DNA from: Stromatinia cepivora
Taxonomy: Eukaryota; Ascomycota; Leotiomycetes; Helotiales; Sclerotiniaceae
NCBI GenBank assembly: GCA_014898415.1
Contig: RCTD01000001.1
Coordinates: 1,488,001 to 1,552,000, forward strand
Reading direction: 5' to 3'
DNA length: 64,000 nucleotides
Position numbers and translations under genes: made by a program. This document shows positions 33,444-44,989 of this stretch, piece after piece (the stretch's first letter is position 1; each line of letters starts with the position of its first letter). The notes under the pieces are model-generated. The model was not told where the DNA came from. It did no database searches and saw nothing but the letters and a program-made list of their open reading frames with translations.

Positions 33444-35783
33444 TCACCTGGATCTCAGGCCGTATATTTCTTCTTGCTCCTTCGTGATCATCCCGGGGCT
33501 TCCTACCATAGCGTCCTCTCCTCTATTCCCTTTCGGAAAGAAGATGACATCCCTTACACTCTCTCGTCCTGTCAACACTGCAACCCATCTATCAAATCCA
33601 ATAGCAAACCCGGCATGTGTTGGGCAACCAGCTCTTAACGCTTCAAACAAATGCTTGAAATCTGACATTTCTTCGTCACTCATTTTCAATACGTTCTTCA
33701 TGATGAATTTTTGAACCTCGGCTGAGTGGATACGTTTTGAGCCACCGCCGAGTTCGACACCGTTAACAACAAGATCATAGTGATCGGCAATGGCTGCGAG
33801 AGGGTCGGTGAGTAAGAGGTCGACATCAGCAGCGGTTTTTGGTGCGGTAAATGGGTGATGAGTAGAAGAAAATCCTGCTGTACCTTGCCCAGGATCATCT
33901 GGCTTGCTAGTATTGAGAGTAAAGAGAGGGAAGTCTGTGACCCAGAGATAATGAAGTCCTGGGATAGGAGCAAGAAGCTGTTCGGAGATTGCAGCTTTGT
34001 AAAGTGCGAGTCGGAGTTTACCTAGAGTAGTAGAACCACCGGAATGACGCGTATTGGGTCGCGCTTGCAGGATAAGTAAATCTCCTTCATCAAAAGTGGT
34101 TGTGGCGTCCGGTCTTCGTGAGTCGACGACTTCGTGTGGAGAGGATGGAAGAGAAGAGTATAGGTGTTTCAAGGCCTCAGAACCTTCAAAGCCAAATGCT
34201 TGAAGACCCTCTAATGGCCTCTTGGGGTCGAAAACAAATATTCCCGGAGGGCCATCAGGGTTCTTCTGGAAGGATTCGGCATCTGGCGAGTCCATAAAGT
34301 TGCGGATGAACTGTTGAACCTTCCTAGGGTTGCCACTAAGCCGGAATTTGCAAGCTTCAATTATGGGGTTTTCAATTGAAGTCAGCATTCCTTTGAGGTT
34401 TTCTGGAATTATCGATTCCACGCGATGGATCTGTATTAGTTAGCTCCGCTCAAGAAATATTGGAAAATTGTTTACCAAGTCCACAATTCTGAGATCAGGT
34501 TTGTCAGACCCATGCTTCGACATGGCTTCCTCATATGTCATTCTTGGAAATTTGGGTTTGAAGTATTTTTGAACACCGTCATCTCCAATCCGTTCACCCT
34601 GTATCCCTCTATGCGCGTCTTTTACAAGCTGTTGAACAGCTCTCATGACACGTCGACCGTCCGCCCATGAAATTTCCATATCAATCTACATGGTATTAGT
34701 ATATGTAGAGTGTGCCAATTGGGCAATACGGTACCTGGGTAAACTCTGGCTGCCTATCCGCACGAAGATCCTCATCCCGAAAGCATTTAGCGAATTGAAA
34801 ATATTTGGTGACGCCACTTGCCATCAAAATCTGCTTATATTGTTGCGGACTTTGCGGTAGAGCATATGCATAACCCGGTTTTCTAGTAGGAACGAGAAAT
34901 TCTCTGGCGCCTTCAGGAGTCGACTTGAATAAGATGGGGGTCTCGATCTCATTAAAGCCCTTAGAATTTAAATGTGTTCTTACTACTTTAGCTAGCTTTG
35001 ACCGGAACATTAATCTCTGATAAAGATTTGGTACGAATCGAACCTCAAGATGTCTTGAATCAGGCCCAAACTTCTGGGCAGGCCCAACAATAATGTCCTT
35101 AGGAAATGAATTGATTACTCTCACGTCTTCAGCATGGATCTCAAAGTCTGATGGAGAATGATTTGATTCGACCGAATCAGAGAGCTTTTCGGAAATGGAA
35201 ACCTGCGATTCGGGTGTAGTTTCTGGCTTCTTTATTTTGTACTGCAAAACTCCTGTCACAGACACAGCGCTGTGTTCCTTGATACTTTTGAAGAGATCTC
35301 CGATCTTCCCTTCCTCGGAGCTCTCCTTTAATATAATTTGGATTCCAGCATCTGCTGAAGGCCCTGAACATACTTTAGCAAATATGAGTCCTTTACTCAG
35401 CTGCTTCTTATTGCGCAGGAAACCAGCAACAGTGATGTTTTGCCCAACGTTCCCTGGTCGAATTGCGGCCCGTGGATTGAATGGATCGAGACTTGACTTT
35501 GGAATAGTGACTGTATAGAAGATATTAGCATGTATAAAATACTATAAGGCCGATACTGACAGCTGTCCTTATATTCTTTCCAAAACGCGCCATTTGTTTC
35601 GATGTTAACTTGTTCTTCCGCACCTTCTAATCGAGATTTGGTATTGGTAAAACTTCTCTGGTGAACTACAAGTGAAGGGAACCTAATTGTGCGAGCCCAT
35701 GGTACGGCTTTGCGCACACAGAAACTTCCATTTCTTAGTAACTGCCTGTGATAGCAGGATACCAAGGTCATGGCTCGAATCAT
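33444..35783 (-). CDS. MSD1: Mitochondrial aspartyl-tRNA synthetase
   Basis: Four exons, 35783..35561, 35510..34735, 34685..34476 and 34430..33444 (introns of 45-50 bp), encode 731 aa. The enzyme charges tRNA-Asp. The N-terminus ([20 protein letters not shown]) is basic with few acids, a mitochondrial presequence, and the bacterial-type insertion between motifs 2 and 3 identifies the mitochondrial (AspS) class. An OB-fold anticodon domain comes first ([15 protein letters not shown]). Class II motif 1 is in the [20 protein letters not shown] region, motif 2 has the invariant Arg in [18 protein letters not shown], and motif 3 in [20 protein letters not shown] and YGLRS close the protein. The yeast homologue is MSD1. 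The 12-residue acidic-Ser stretch near residue 190 is an insertion. Confidence 0.95.
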
Positions 35784-36946
35784 TTCCTCAAGAATTTATG
35801 AATGTTCGATCTATCAGAGTACTGGATATCTCGAAGCTCTCCAGGTGTGGTTAGCGTCTCGGCAAATTCCGCTTTTCAGAATTTTTATATTATGTCGCGA
35901 ACTTTTTTAATTTCTTTTTTTCTTCTTCATCCTTCCAAGTTTTAAATATGTAAGACCCCAACATCAAACCTTTGAATTTTCTGTGCATTTTGCTAACGTA
36001 TACTTTACAGATGATGAAAAGCCAGCGTGTATTATTTGAGTACGATTCCTCTTTTTCGAGCCTGCAAACTCTCCCTTCACCGGGCTTCAGTGGTTTGCTT
36101 GCGAGAACTGGATGGAAGAGTGAAATAAGCGTTCGACACACCCTCCTTGTTTTAACGGACGCGATAAAGGCATCTCTGAACCCCAAACCTTGGAAGGCTT
36201 CAATATTTTATAATTACCACGCAATGGAGAATGCGATGGAATGAATCTTTTTAATGGTTACCCTTCGGAGCTCAAATACATACTTCATCGACGGCCGCAT
36301 TCGTTCAGACATTCAGTTTCTCATCACTCCTACGGGTGTATTTGTTTTCATTATGCATTTGGGCGCTGTGCTAAGAATTGAAAAACGTCTTTGCATTGTA
36401 AATAAGGGAGCGATCTCTGAAGCAATTAATGTTTTTCGGAGTGAGGGAAATAGTTTTGACTTCTGAGGTAGGTAGGTAGGTGATTTGTGCACCACAGCAG
36501 TGGCACTATCGAGCAAACTTTATAAAGGTTGCAGCATACATATTTTGAAGTAGATGAATTACAAAGTTACAATCATGTCGCATTATTGCCAGTTTGATCT
36601 GATGATGGGATTCCCATGAACTCATCTCACCCTTGTGTTTAATCCCAAGGAAAATCCCCAGATCCATTTGTGCCTTATCCCTTGTCGCCAATCTAGATAT
36701 CCGTGTCCTCGTGATAGTAATGACATTTGTAGTAGTAGCTTGGAAGTTGGATTTGATCCAAGCAAACAGTTAGAGCAGGAGAGCTTTGATGACGGCACAT
36801 CGTACAAGAGCGTGAAGAAATAGCTTGTGAACGGCGGAATGTAAACAATTGGAAAGAAGAATTTGAATATGCAAGAAAACGAGACGATGAGGTATGGGTA
36901 TGTACTATGGAGGTAGATATTGTCCGTATAATATAATTTATATATA
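35784..36946. other. Intergenic; AspRS upstream region
   Basis: Upstream region of AspRS and left flank of a MITE. Frames at 35972..36244, 36254..36466 and 36635..36823 have no family support. Confidence 0.5.
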
Positions 36947-37360
36947 TAGAGGTTGGAAGGGTAAGTATTGTAAGACATTTTTTACCTATATATTGCTGTT
37001 TTCCTATCCTTTGATACTGTTTTAAACAATTTGAATAGATATTGAATTGTTCCCCTTCAAATTTCGAATTTTGATGATTTTCAAAATTTCTAATAGAATT
37101 TCAACAAATTTGAAGTTTTTGATAATTTTAAAGCTTTTAATAAATTCAAAATAAATCTCAAATATAATTCCAATAAAAAAAATAAGAATTTTGATGATTT
37201 TGAATGATTTTGTTAATAAATCTTGAAATTTATAATACCTTAACTATTTAGATTTCATTATATAAATTTTCAATCAGTATGATGATATTATTAGCCAGAA
37301 TCCCTATTTGTAGAACAAGTATAATCATTTTTTTGGTATGTTTTACCCTTCCAACCTCTG
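36947..37360. mobile_element. Non-autonomous DNA transposon (MITE) with TA duplication
   Basis: About 414 bp, very AT-rich inside, without coding capacity. The ends are inverted repeats: the left reads TAGAGGTTGGAAGGGTAA from 36947 and the reverse complement of the right end reads CAGAGGTTGGAAGGGTAA (37360 back to 37343), so 17 of 18 bases match. Both ends are flanked by TA (36945-36946 and 37361-37362), the target site of Tc1/mariner-type transposition. No transposase frame is present, so it would need one in trans. The terminal CAG...CTG agrees with pogo/Fot1-like elements, but that family assignment is inference. Confidence 0.8.
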
Positions 37361-38148
37361 TACAGATTTATTGATTGATTCAGATTTCAGATTCTACCAT
37401 AAGACAGTCGGGTACCTACTAACCTTACTGTGTGATACCCGCATGACTGGTAGTAATTCGGAAAATCAGATATTCAATCGCTATCATCAGTGCAAACTTA
37501 TCCACTCTCTGCGAACAGGTCCTAGGTTTTAGGTTTGGTTATTGAATGCGCTCCTCGCATGGTGTACATTGTAGAAGTAAATCAAACAAACCTGATTTGA
37601 CCCCAAATATATTCCAATAGCTACCTTGCTTACATATTCGTAATTCACTCTGGTAATCTTTTGGAGGCTTCAATCATCACCCATTACCCCGTAATTATTA
37701 TATCTTCAATCAGTCCTTTTAGTCCTTTTGCAGTTTGCAGGGGGGTTCTTCATCAAATTACCTAGTATATTCCTGGCCATCATTTCGATTGAGCACACTC
37801 ACGGCACCGCTACGAATTTATACGTAAAGATCTTACAATCGAGACTACTGGACTACGAGTATTACAGACGACAAAGCCGGGTGAATAAAACAAGCACCTA
37901 GCCGACGACGGCTTTCAAAAGTCCCAACTCCTTTTAATCTCTAAGCTAACTCTTTCGTCACATAACTCAAACAACAATCATATTTACTACCCCTTTGCTC
38001 ACTTATACATTCCCGAATACACCCGGACCTGCATAATATAATATCTATTCAATTTCGATAAGAGGGAGGCTCGCCATTTGGGAGTGAAATACTCCCCCCC
38101 CCTTGGCTATTAATCGTCGCATTGTAGCTGGGAATACCAAATTTTAAG
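37361..38148. other. Intergenic; upstream of AP180
   Basis: Promoter and probable 5' UTR of the clathrin adaptor. A C-run sits at about 38095. A plus-strand frame at 37338..37532 is unsupported. Confidence 0.5.
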
Positions 38149-40328
38149 ATGTCGAGTTCTTTTGAGAAGTCTGTGAAAGGCGCGACAAAGATTAAGGTAT
38201 GGCATGTTCGACAGTGTCTCATATTTCCATGTGGTTGAAGATCAAATACTGAGCATTATTGTGAACAGGCTGCCCCTCCCAAGTCAAAGTACTTGAACCT
38301 GGATCAGGACCTTCATCACGAACATTGAACTAATAATTAAACAGATACATCGAGCATATCCTAATAGCCACTCATTCGGGTGAAGCGGGAGTCGCTGAAG
38401 TATTCCGAGCGTTACAAAATCGTCTTCGAGATTCGACATGGACTGTGGTATTCAAGAGTTTGATCACAGTTCATTTGATGATTAGAGAAGGGTCTCCGGA
38501 TGTAACATTGGCATATCTTGCGCGGCATAGAAATATGCTAGCAATAAGCAATTTCACCGATGGTGTGTACCCAGAGAATAGTTCTGCGATTCTCTGTATA
38601 ATGGCTTAGCCATGACAGGCAATATCATAGAAACCGTGCTAACAGAGCATGGCAAAGTGCAAACCCAGGGACGAAATATCCGACATTACACAAACTATCT
38701 GACCGAGCGCGCGAGATCATTTCGAGACACAAAATGCGACTTTGTACGTGGTGCCGAGGGAAGACTGGAAAAGTTGTCGGTGGAGAAGGGTCTGTTGAGA
38801 GAGACGGAATCAGTACAGAATCAGATCACATCATTGCTGAAATGCGACGTATGTTTGATGCCCGTTTTAAGGTAAACTTTGCTAAGCAGTAGTGTAGGTT
38901 TTGGATAACGAACTCGAGAATGAGATTACGATTACAGTCTTCCGGATGCTAGTATTAGATCTTCTGGCATTGTTTCATGTTATAAACCAGGCCATGATCA
39001 ACATATTAGGTATTTGATTTCAGAAGTGGGCAATATATCATGCTAACAAGATCATAGGCCACTTCTTCGAAATGTCAAAACCCGATGCAGAACGAGCTAT
39101 GGAAATATACAGAAATTTTACCCGACAAACAGATTTTGTAGTTTCGTACCTCAGCGTTGCCCGGCAATATGAGCATCAAACACGAGTGGAGGTTCCAAAA
39201 CTCAAGCATGCACCTGTCAATCTTGGAAAGCAGCTGGAGGACTATTTGATGGATCCGGATTTTGAGGTAAACAGAAGGCAATATCTTGCAGAGCAGGAGT
39301 CTACCAAGAAAGGGAAGAGTGGGGCCAGTAGCGCAAGTAAACCTTTTGCAGTACCCTCCAAGAGCGAAAGCGATGACAGGGCCGCGACTGGACGTTCTTT
39401 TCCTGATGCAGGACAAGCATCTTCTTCAAACGCTACAGCACAACCCTCTAAAGCACCGGCCGCAGATTTGATTGACTTTTTCGACTCCATTGATACACCG
39501 CAGCCAATGGCTACCCAAGTAGGATTACAGCAAGTACCTCAATTCAACGGGGACCCTTTTCAAATGCAGCAGCAACAGCAATTCCAACAAAACGGATTCG
39601 CTCAACAACAAGCAGGCTTCCAAGATCCAGGACAGTTTGCTCAACAGCAAGGCTTTAATAATGCCTTTAACATGCAGCCACATGCACCTTTACAACAACA
39701 GCAGCAACAACAACCGCAACCCATGCACCCACATTTCACGGGCGCTGGATTTGGTGGCTACACTCCACAGCAATCATTCCAACCATCAGGTCTCTTGGCC
39801 ATTCCACAAGAGTCGGCTGTAAATTTCCAGCAGCAGGGACAGCAACAAATGAATTTACAAACTCCTCAGGAGACAAATCCTTTCCGGCAGTCGACGATGA
39901 CAAACAATTTAGGAATGACTGTACCTTCATTCCCGGCATCCCCACCTGTCGCGTCTCCAGTAATTCGACAATCGACAAACCCTTTTGCCAAGTCAGCATC
40001 ACCTCAATCACAGCCTTACACCCCGCCACCAGACCAGCAATTCCAGCAACAACCAATAACAGCTCCTCTTAGAGCGATGCAAACAGGCACTAATCCTTTT
40101 GCCAAGAGCTTATCTGTTCAATCAGCAGAGCGACCTCAAACAAGTGGTGCCAGTCTTGCGCCACAGCCTACTGGAAATACAAATCCATTTCGACAAAGTC
40201 AATTTGTCAACACAGCCACTGGTATGGGCTGGCAAAATGCCCAGCAACCGATAGGAGGTGGTTTAGATCATCTTCCAACTGTTCCCGTCTTCCCTCGACC
40301 CGGGCAACAGCAAGCCTGGCAGCAATAG
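38149..40328 (+). CDS. AP180/CALM clathrin assembly protein (ANTH domain)
   Basis: Six exons, 38149..38196, 38269..38288, 38345..38562, 38658..38848, 38898..39009 and 39058..40328, encode about 619 aa. The protein binds PtdIns(4,5)P2 and clathrin in endocytosis, as yeast Yap1801/2. The ANTH domain covers roughly residues 1-270: the start MSSSFEKSVKGATKIKAAP has the Lys-rich lipid site, then SKYIEHILIATHSGE, FKSLITVHLMIREG, QGRNIRHYTNYL, LRETESVQNQI and MLVLDLLALFHVINQAM. The third intron is closed where a CTAAC branch precedes GGCAAAG (exon 4 from 38658), giving FTDVQTQGRN as in homologues; two upstream AGs also keep frame and would add residues. The C-terminal half is Gln/Pro-rich with about five TNPF motifs (TNPFRQS, TNPFAKS) and a DLIDFFDS segment, typical adaptor-binding peptides. 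The tiny 20-nt exon 2 is notable. Confidence 0.9.
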
Positions 40329-40708
40329 CCAAAACGAAATCCGTGAAGTAAAAGTCCACAAACTTTTTGGACAATATGGTTCACGTGGACTTTTGTGCTA
40401 TGATAAGACAATTATTGGTGTTTTAAGGATCATTACAAGCATGGCGTTTTGAAGGTATTGGAATTTGAAGACGGGAGCAAGGTTTAAAGGGCATCAAGAT
40501 GCATGATGTGATATTAAATTTGCCTATGCCTACTTAAGAGGTATTTGGCTAGAGGTAACTAATTACAAAGGCCTGGCCTTTAAATGTATAACTATGTCCA
40601 AATATTTTCGGGATCCAGTAACTACGCCATTTCTCTTTGGACTCCGTGAACCCCCAAACTCCCCATCCCAGCCCATCCCTCCATATTATATATGCATCAG
40701 GTGTTCTA
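40329..40708. other. Convergent 3' spacer
   Basis: Between AP180 (+) and TFB3 (-); both 3' UTRs. Nothing else. Confidence 0.5.
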
Positions 40709-41803
40709 TCAAAATACATCATCCAAATTCATTTTAACCTCCACCTTTCTCTTCCCTGTAGATGCTTGAGCGGCTGCCGTAGTGCCAATAGAGGGAGAGC
40801 CAGGCTGATGTCGATCCCTAACCTCATCTTCGATGAATATCTCGAGACCACCGAACGCATCGTGCATGGCTCTTCCGTAATAATCATGGAGGCTATAACC
40901 ACCCGCCATGTGCTTAGGGTCACGTTTGATACACTCAACCCATTGGTTTTCGTAATCATCCTGTAATACGTATTTCGAGGGCGTAAGATCAATACCTCCA
41001 AATGGATCGTAAGGTTTCTCTGCCACAGGCGCCGTCTTTTTCTTGAGTCCTCTGATCGTAAGACCTTCTCCATCCGCGCCTCCGGTTCCAGCACCTATCG
41101 CGGCATCCCTCTCTCCCAAGGCTCTTCTCGCCGAACTCTTCTTCAAAATGATCTTGTGCGCCTGTTGTGTGATAGCTACCGCATCTCCTTCCCCGCTAGC
41201 CAATTGATCCAAAACCTGCTTTCGGCTCTTCTCGACATCAGCTTTTTCCTCGGCCTCCTCTCTCAAAGCTGCCAACCTCCTTTGCCTCGCCATCTCCTTC
41301 TCCTCCATTTCCCTCCTCTTGCCCATCTCCACCTCCCTCAACCTCGTAATCTTATTCTCCTCAATGGCCCCGCGATTCGCTTCTCTAAACCTCCTTAATT
41401 TCTCTTCCGCCTCTTGTTTTACTTTGCCCTTCCCATGCACCAGATCCCAGATCAAATCTTCCGTATCTTGTAAATAATTGTTGTAATCTAATAAGGTCTC
41501 GAAGTCATCTTCGCTGCGATTGAACACTTCGCTCACTCGACGTCGAATATCGCATTCGCGTTCTATGGATAGATCCCCGAAGAACGCAGCTTTAAATCCT
41601 TTTTTCCGTAATGTGCGACCGCAGAGAAGGACAGGACAAGGCGCTGGGCCGGAGCTGAATATGCGATCCACGCAGGTGGAGCACATTTTGTGGTAGCATT
41701 CTGGATTGATGAGAAATTGGAGAGAGGGATTAAGATAGCGATTGGATTTGCAGACGGGACAAATGTCATCGGAGGGATCGGAAGTGTCGAGGGGTTTAGG
41801 CAT
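40709..41803 (-). CDS. TFB3: TFIIH subunit Tfb3 / MAT1 (CAK assembly factor, RING)
   Basis: A single 364-codon exon. Tfb3/MAT1 bridges the CDK-activating kinase to core TFIIH for transcription and repair. The N-terminal RING finger has Cys15, Cys18, Cys36, His38, Cys41, Cys44, Cys56 and Cys61 in the pattern ICPVCKSNRYLNPSLQFLI then ECYHKMCSTC and CPVLLCGRTLRKKGF. Next comes the family block FFGDLSIERECDIRRRVSEV followed by FNRSEDDFETLLDYNNYLQD. The middle is a Glu/Arg/Lys coiled coil (about 130-205) as in MAT1. The C-terminal part (YDPFGGIDLTPSKYVLQDDY) would contact the kinase/cyclin pair. It is divergent from the NudC-type gene, with 234 bp between start codons. Confidence 0.95.
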   Translation of the reverse strand: MPKPLDTSDPSDDICPVCKSNRYLNPSLQFLINPECYHKMCSTCVDRIFSSGPAPCPVLLCGRTLRKKGFKAAFFGDLSIERECDIRRRVSEVFNRSEDDFETLLDYNNYLQDTEDLIWDLVHGKGKVKQEAEEKLRRFREANRGAIEENKITRLREVEMGKRREMEEKEMARQRRLAALREEAEEKADVEKSRKQVLDQLASGEGDAVAITQQAHKIILKKSSARRALGERDAAIGAGTGGADGEGLTIRGLKKKTAPVAEKPYDPFGGIDLTPSKYVLQDDYENQWVECIKRDPKHMAGGYSLHDYYGRAMHDAFGGLEIFIEDEVRDRHQPGSPSIGTTAAAQASTGKRKVEVKMNLDDVF

Positions 41804-42037
41804 CTTTATAGTTGTATGTCTTGCCCACTCTTGAATGTGTAGTTGTTAGAAGGTGATTCAATCGAGGTTGAGATGTGGAAGTGGGGTGGGGATGTAATAG
41901 ACCCCCGGATTACCTTTTTAATGTGGCGTCAAATGTGGCTTTGTAAGCAAGCCACATCGAAGCCTTGTCTACTTTTTGATAACTGAACAGTTGAATTGAC
42001 GACCGCAAAGCACAAATACTGTACATTAATTACAAAG
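41804..42037. promoter_or_regulatory. Divergent TFB3/NudC promoter region
   Basis: A 234-bp spacer that must serve both genes. It has a G-rich/A-rich block next to TFB3; no specific element is assigned. Confidence 0.45.
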
Positions 42038-42830
42038 ATGGCAGACAAAGGTGTGTGTCCAATTTCCAACTCTTATTTTCAATATTCATATACTAGAGAA
42101 ACTTCTTAGCTGTTTACCCATAACCCGCACTTGCTACATCTGCTTCATCACAGCTACCCCGCCATTCTCTCCCACCAACATCTCAACTAACCAAAACTTT
42201 CAGAGCCAACCCCCCAAGAAGAAGCTGCAGCACGCGCAAAGGAAGCAGCAGAACAAGCTGCTCTCCCCTATAAATGGACCCAAGCGATTTCCGACCTGGA
42301 TATTACTATCGAAATCCCCGGAAACCTTAAGGCTAAAGATTTAATCGTTGATATCAAACGCCAATCACTAAAAGTATCCGTCAAGGGCCAAACCCCTATA
42401 ATCAACGTATGTTCTTGCTCGAACTTCTCAGCCTTCTCTTTCAATGCCCTTACCTTTCTGACATATTGACACATAGGATGCACTCCCTCACCCCATTCTC
42501 CTAGATGAGAGCACCTGGACCCTGAGCAGCCTCCCGTCCGGCAGCAAAGCTCTCGAAATTCATCTCGATAAAGTAAACAAGATGGAATGGTGGGCACATG
42601 TCGTCGTCTCCGCGCCAAAAATAGATGTCACCAAAATCACACCCGAGAATAGTAAATTGGGAGATTTGGATGGGGAGACGAGGGGAATGGTGGAGAAGAT
42701 GATGTGGGAACAGAGAGATAAGGAGAGGAACGGCGGAATCAGTAGTGAGGAGAGAAAGAAGAAAGAGATTCTAGAGAAGTTTCAGAAAGAACATCCAGAG
42801 CTGGATTTTTCGAAGGCAAAGATGAATTAG
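42038..42830 (+). CDS. NudC-family CS-domain protein (Hsp90-associated type)
   Basis: Exons 42038..42050, 42204..42406 and 42477..42830 (introns GTGTGT...TTCAG and GTATGT...ATAG) encode 189 aa. NudC proteins act as Hsp90-linked co-chaperones and help dynein-dependent nuclear migration in hyphae. The first exon is only 13 nt (MADK plus one base). Residues 1-22 are Glu/Ala-rich. The CS domain starts [19 protein letters not shown] and continues [18 protein letters not shown], then [20 protein letters not shown] and the [20 protein letters not shown] strand, all in family order. The C-terminal helix [20 protein letters not shown] segment carries a conserved charged tail. It matches the shorter fungal NudC (A. 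nidulans NudC is about 198 aa). Confidence 0.93.
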
Positions 42831-43156
42831 CGATTCCGGCTTTCAAGGTAGCACGCGACAAAATGATTACGGTGGATGAATTAAGGCGAAGGTAATGATA
42901 TACATGCGAGTGCTATAGCTGGTTGCAACACTCGTGAGGATACCTATCTATTTGGCGAAAATCGAAACATAAAAGTATTCCTCTCCTGTTCATGGAGCAT
43001 ACACGTTTGTGAATTGGTCAGGGCCAAAAAATTTCGATGAACATTGGCCGTCTTGCCATCCTTTTTTGATATTGTACATCCGTCCTCATATATCACATAT
43101 TCCATCTGCAGTCCCAAATATCCTCCAAACTTTTATACTTCAACATAACCACAATT
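42831..43156. other. Convergent 3' spacer
   Basis: Between the NudC gene (+) and the OST subunit (-). No other feature. Confidence 0.5.
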
Positions 43157-44223
43157 TTATCTCTCTCTAGCCAATCGTCGACTTTGCACTTCGGAGAGCG
43201 CTTTGCTCCCACTCAAAAATGCGACAAGTCCTACAACACCTGCAGCGGGCAAGGTCTGGAATAAGGTCCAGCTTGAGTAATATAAAAAGAAGATGCCTTC
43301 CATAGCAATGATCGAGCCATAAAATAGGGCGTGTGAAATTGGTGCGGCCGAGGTAGCTTTCGAGAGATGGGAAAGATTGGCTCCGAGGTAAGCCCACTAT
43401 TAAGAAAGCATTAGTACTCGGGTCAAAGAAGTTGGCACAAGGAATACGTACAGCACCCAGCAACACTGGAACAGTAGCTAGAACTGCGAACGCGAAGGCG
43501 AGGGAAAAGACTTTAGGTCCACTTTGTGGATCGGCACGGAAGATATGGTGAATCTCAGGTAGTTTCCCATATCTCAATGGCTTCTCATATGTGGGAATTG
43601 GTTTGCTGGTATCGTGGGACAGGTCGAGGTCAAAAACATGGTTACTGAATGCTTGTCCAGAACCAAAGGATGCAAGAACAAGAGTGGCACGTAAAGGTTT
43701 GGAGCTTGTGAGAAGTTGGATTGGAAGATCTTTTTGAGCCTGCATATTCATTAGCATACTGTCCCATTAGTCTCGCCAAATGGCTGTAATTTTTAAAACA
43801 TACAAAGTCAACCTTTCCCTTACCAGACTCCTTCACGGAGAATGGGAAGGCAGTCTCGAGTCCGGTGTCTTGGTCTCTGAGAAGTAAAAATGCTTGGTGT
43901 GGTCGTTTGGCAGTGCGATCCTCAGTAGCCGTGAGGACGATTTTGAGGGCATCAGCTGCGCCAAGAGATACTGGTTTTGCAAGAGGAACATGGTCTGATA
44001 GTCTGCAGAACAATCAATTAGCTTATTTTATTCCAAAAATCGCATGTCTTTCAATAATATATCAGTAATTTCCTTAAACCACGTACTTGTCCTTGAACCC
44101 TCCAGCACCACCCTTTCCGCTCACGGAAACAATAGCTTCATCAAAGCTCCATGATGAAGCAGCATTAACAATCCCGGCACCAACAAGTACCAATGAAGGT
44201 ATCAATGAGCGTAAGAGACGCAT
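43157..44223 (-). CDS. SWP1: Oligosaccharyltransferase subunit Swp1 / ribophorin II
   Basis: Exons 44223..44087, 44002..43804, 43739..43452 and 43396..43157 (introns GTACGT, GTATGT, GTACGT) encode 287 aa. Swp1 is part of the ER oligosaccharyltransferase that transfers glycans to Asn in nascent chains. A signal peptide opens the protein (MRLLRSLIPSLVLVGAGIVN then ASS). The lumenal beta-rich domain follows (VSLGAADALKIVLTATEDRT, HQAFLLLRDQDTGLETAFPF). The C-terminal third has three predicted membrane helices: FSLAFAFAVLATVPVLLGAW, SHALFYGSIIAMEGIFFLYY and TLPAAGVVGLVAFLSGS, and a short basic cytosolic tail (RRLARER). HHIFRADPQSGPK just before the first helix is typical of ribophorin II. Length matches yeast Swp1 (286 aa). 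Confidence 0.9.
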
Positions 44224-44989
44224 TTTGAGACAAAAACAATCGTTGGGACTTCGAGATTTGTAAATTCAATTTCACAGAGGGGAGCTCTGGGCCACGTAAG
44301 AGCTCCAATTGAGAACACATTTCGGACGCCAAGTCTGGAATCAAGCGGGTTTATGTCATGCCGATCCGGGTGCACGGACCCCTCCGTCTCGCAACATTTA
44401 TGGCTTATGGGAGGCCGATAACAATATCAAGCTGTAACATCCAAGTCTCAATTCAGTCTGGCAACCCTAGCATAGAAGAATGCAGCCCTCGATTCTGGAG
44501 CCACATTGTGAAGGTTTTTATAGGTGAGCACGAAAATGTAGCTCGGGTAGCCAGCATTCCAGTCTTTTACGTTCCGTCGCTTAGAGCCCTGAGAGGGCTC
44601 GTCCGTCGTAACGAAGACAACTTTGAGCGATCCAGCTTTCTGAAAAGTATGAATAGACATGTTTCAAACAAATGTCGGATTTGTAGCCGTAGCTGTGGAT
44701 GGGTTCTGGTGCCATAACCAATGAAACAGAGCGGGTATTATGTCAGCATATTTCCTGATGATATTTTGTGACTTCCAAGTACGGTCTGAGTTTACTAACC
44801 GTCGAATCTCTTTTTTGTTATCATCGTCTTTAAGTTTTATATTGGTATTTCGTAGTAAACCTCCAAAGGTTGCGAAGTATGTCGATTTAGGCCAGTCAAG
44901 GCGAGTTAGAAGTCTACTCATTCGTTACCTCGAACAAGAACCAAGGTCGATTAAGTGCAACTTTGAAGTGCTCCTTGTAGCCGATGTGT
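44224..44989. other. Upstream region of SWP1; nothing recognised
   Basis: Promoter of the minus-strand OST gene and flank of the decayed transcription factor. Frames at 44358..44717 and 44664..44921 show no motif. No Zn2Cys6 cluster for the adjacent pseudogene is visible here. Confidence 0.5.

Noticed and set aside
43167..43757. 196-codon minus-strand frame ending at 43167
   Set aside because: It runs through two real introns of the OST gene; the true last exon is in another frame and ends at 43157.
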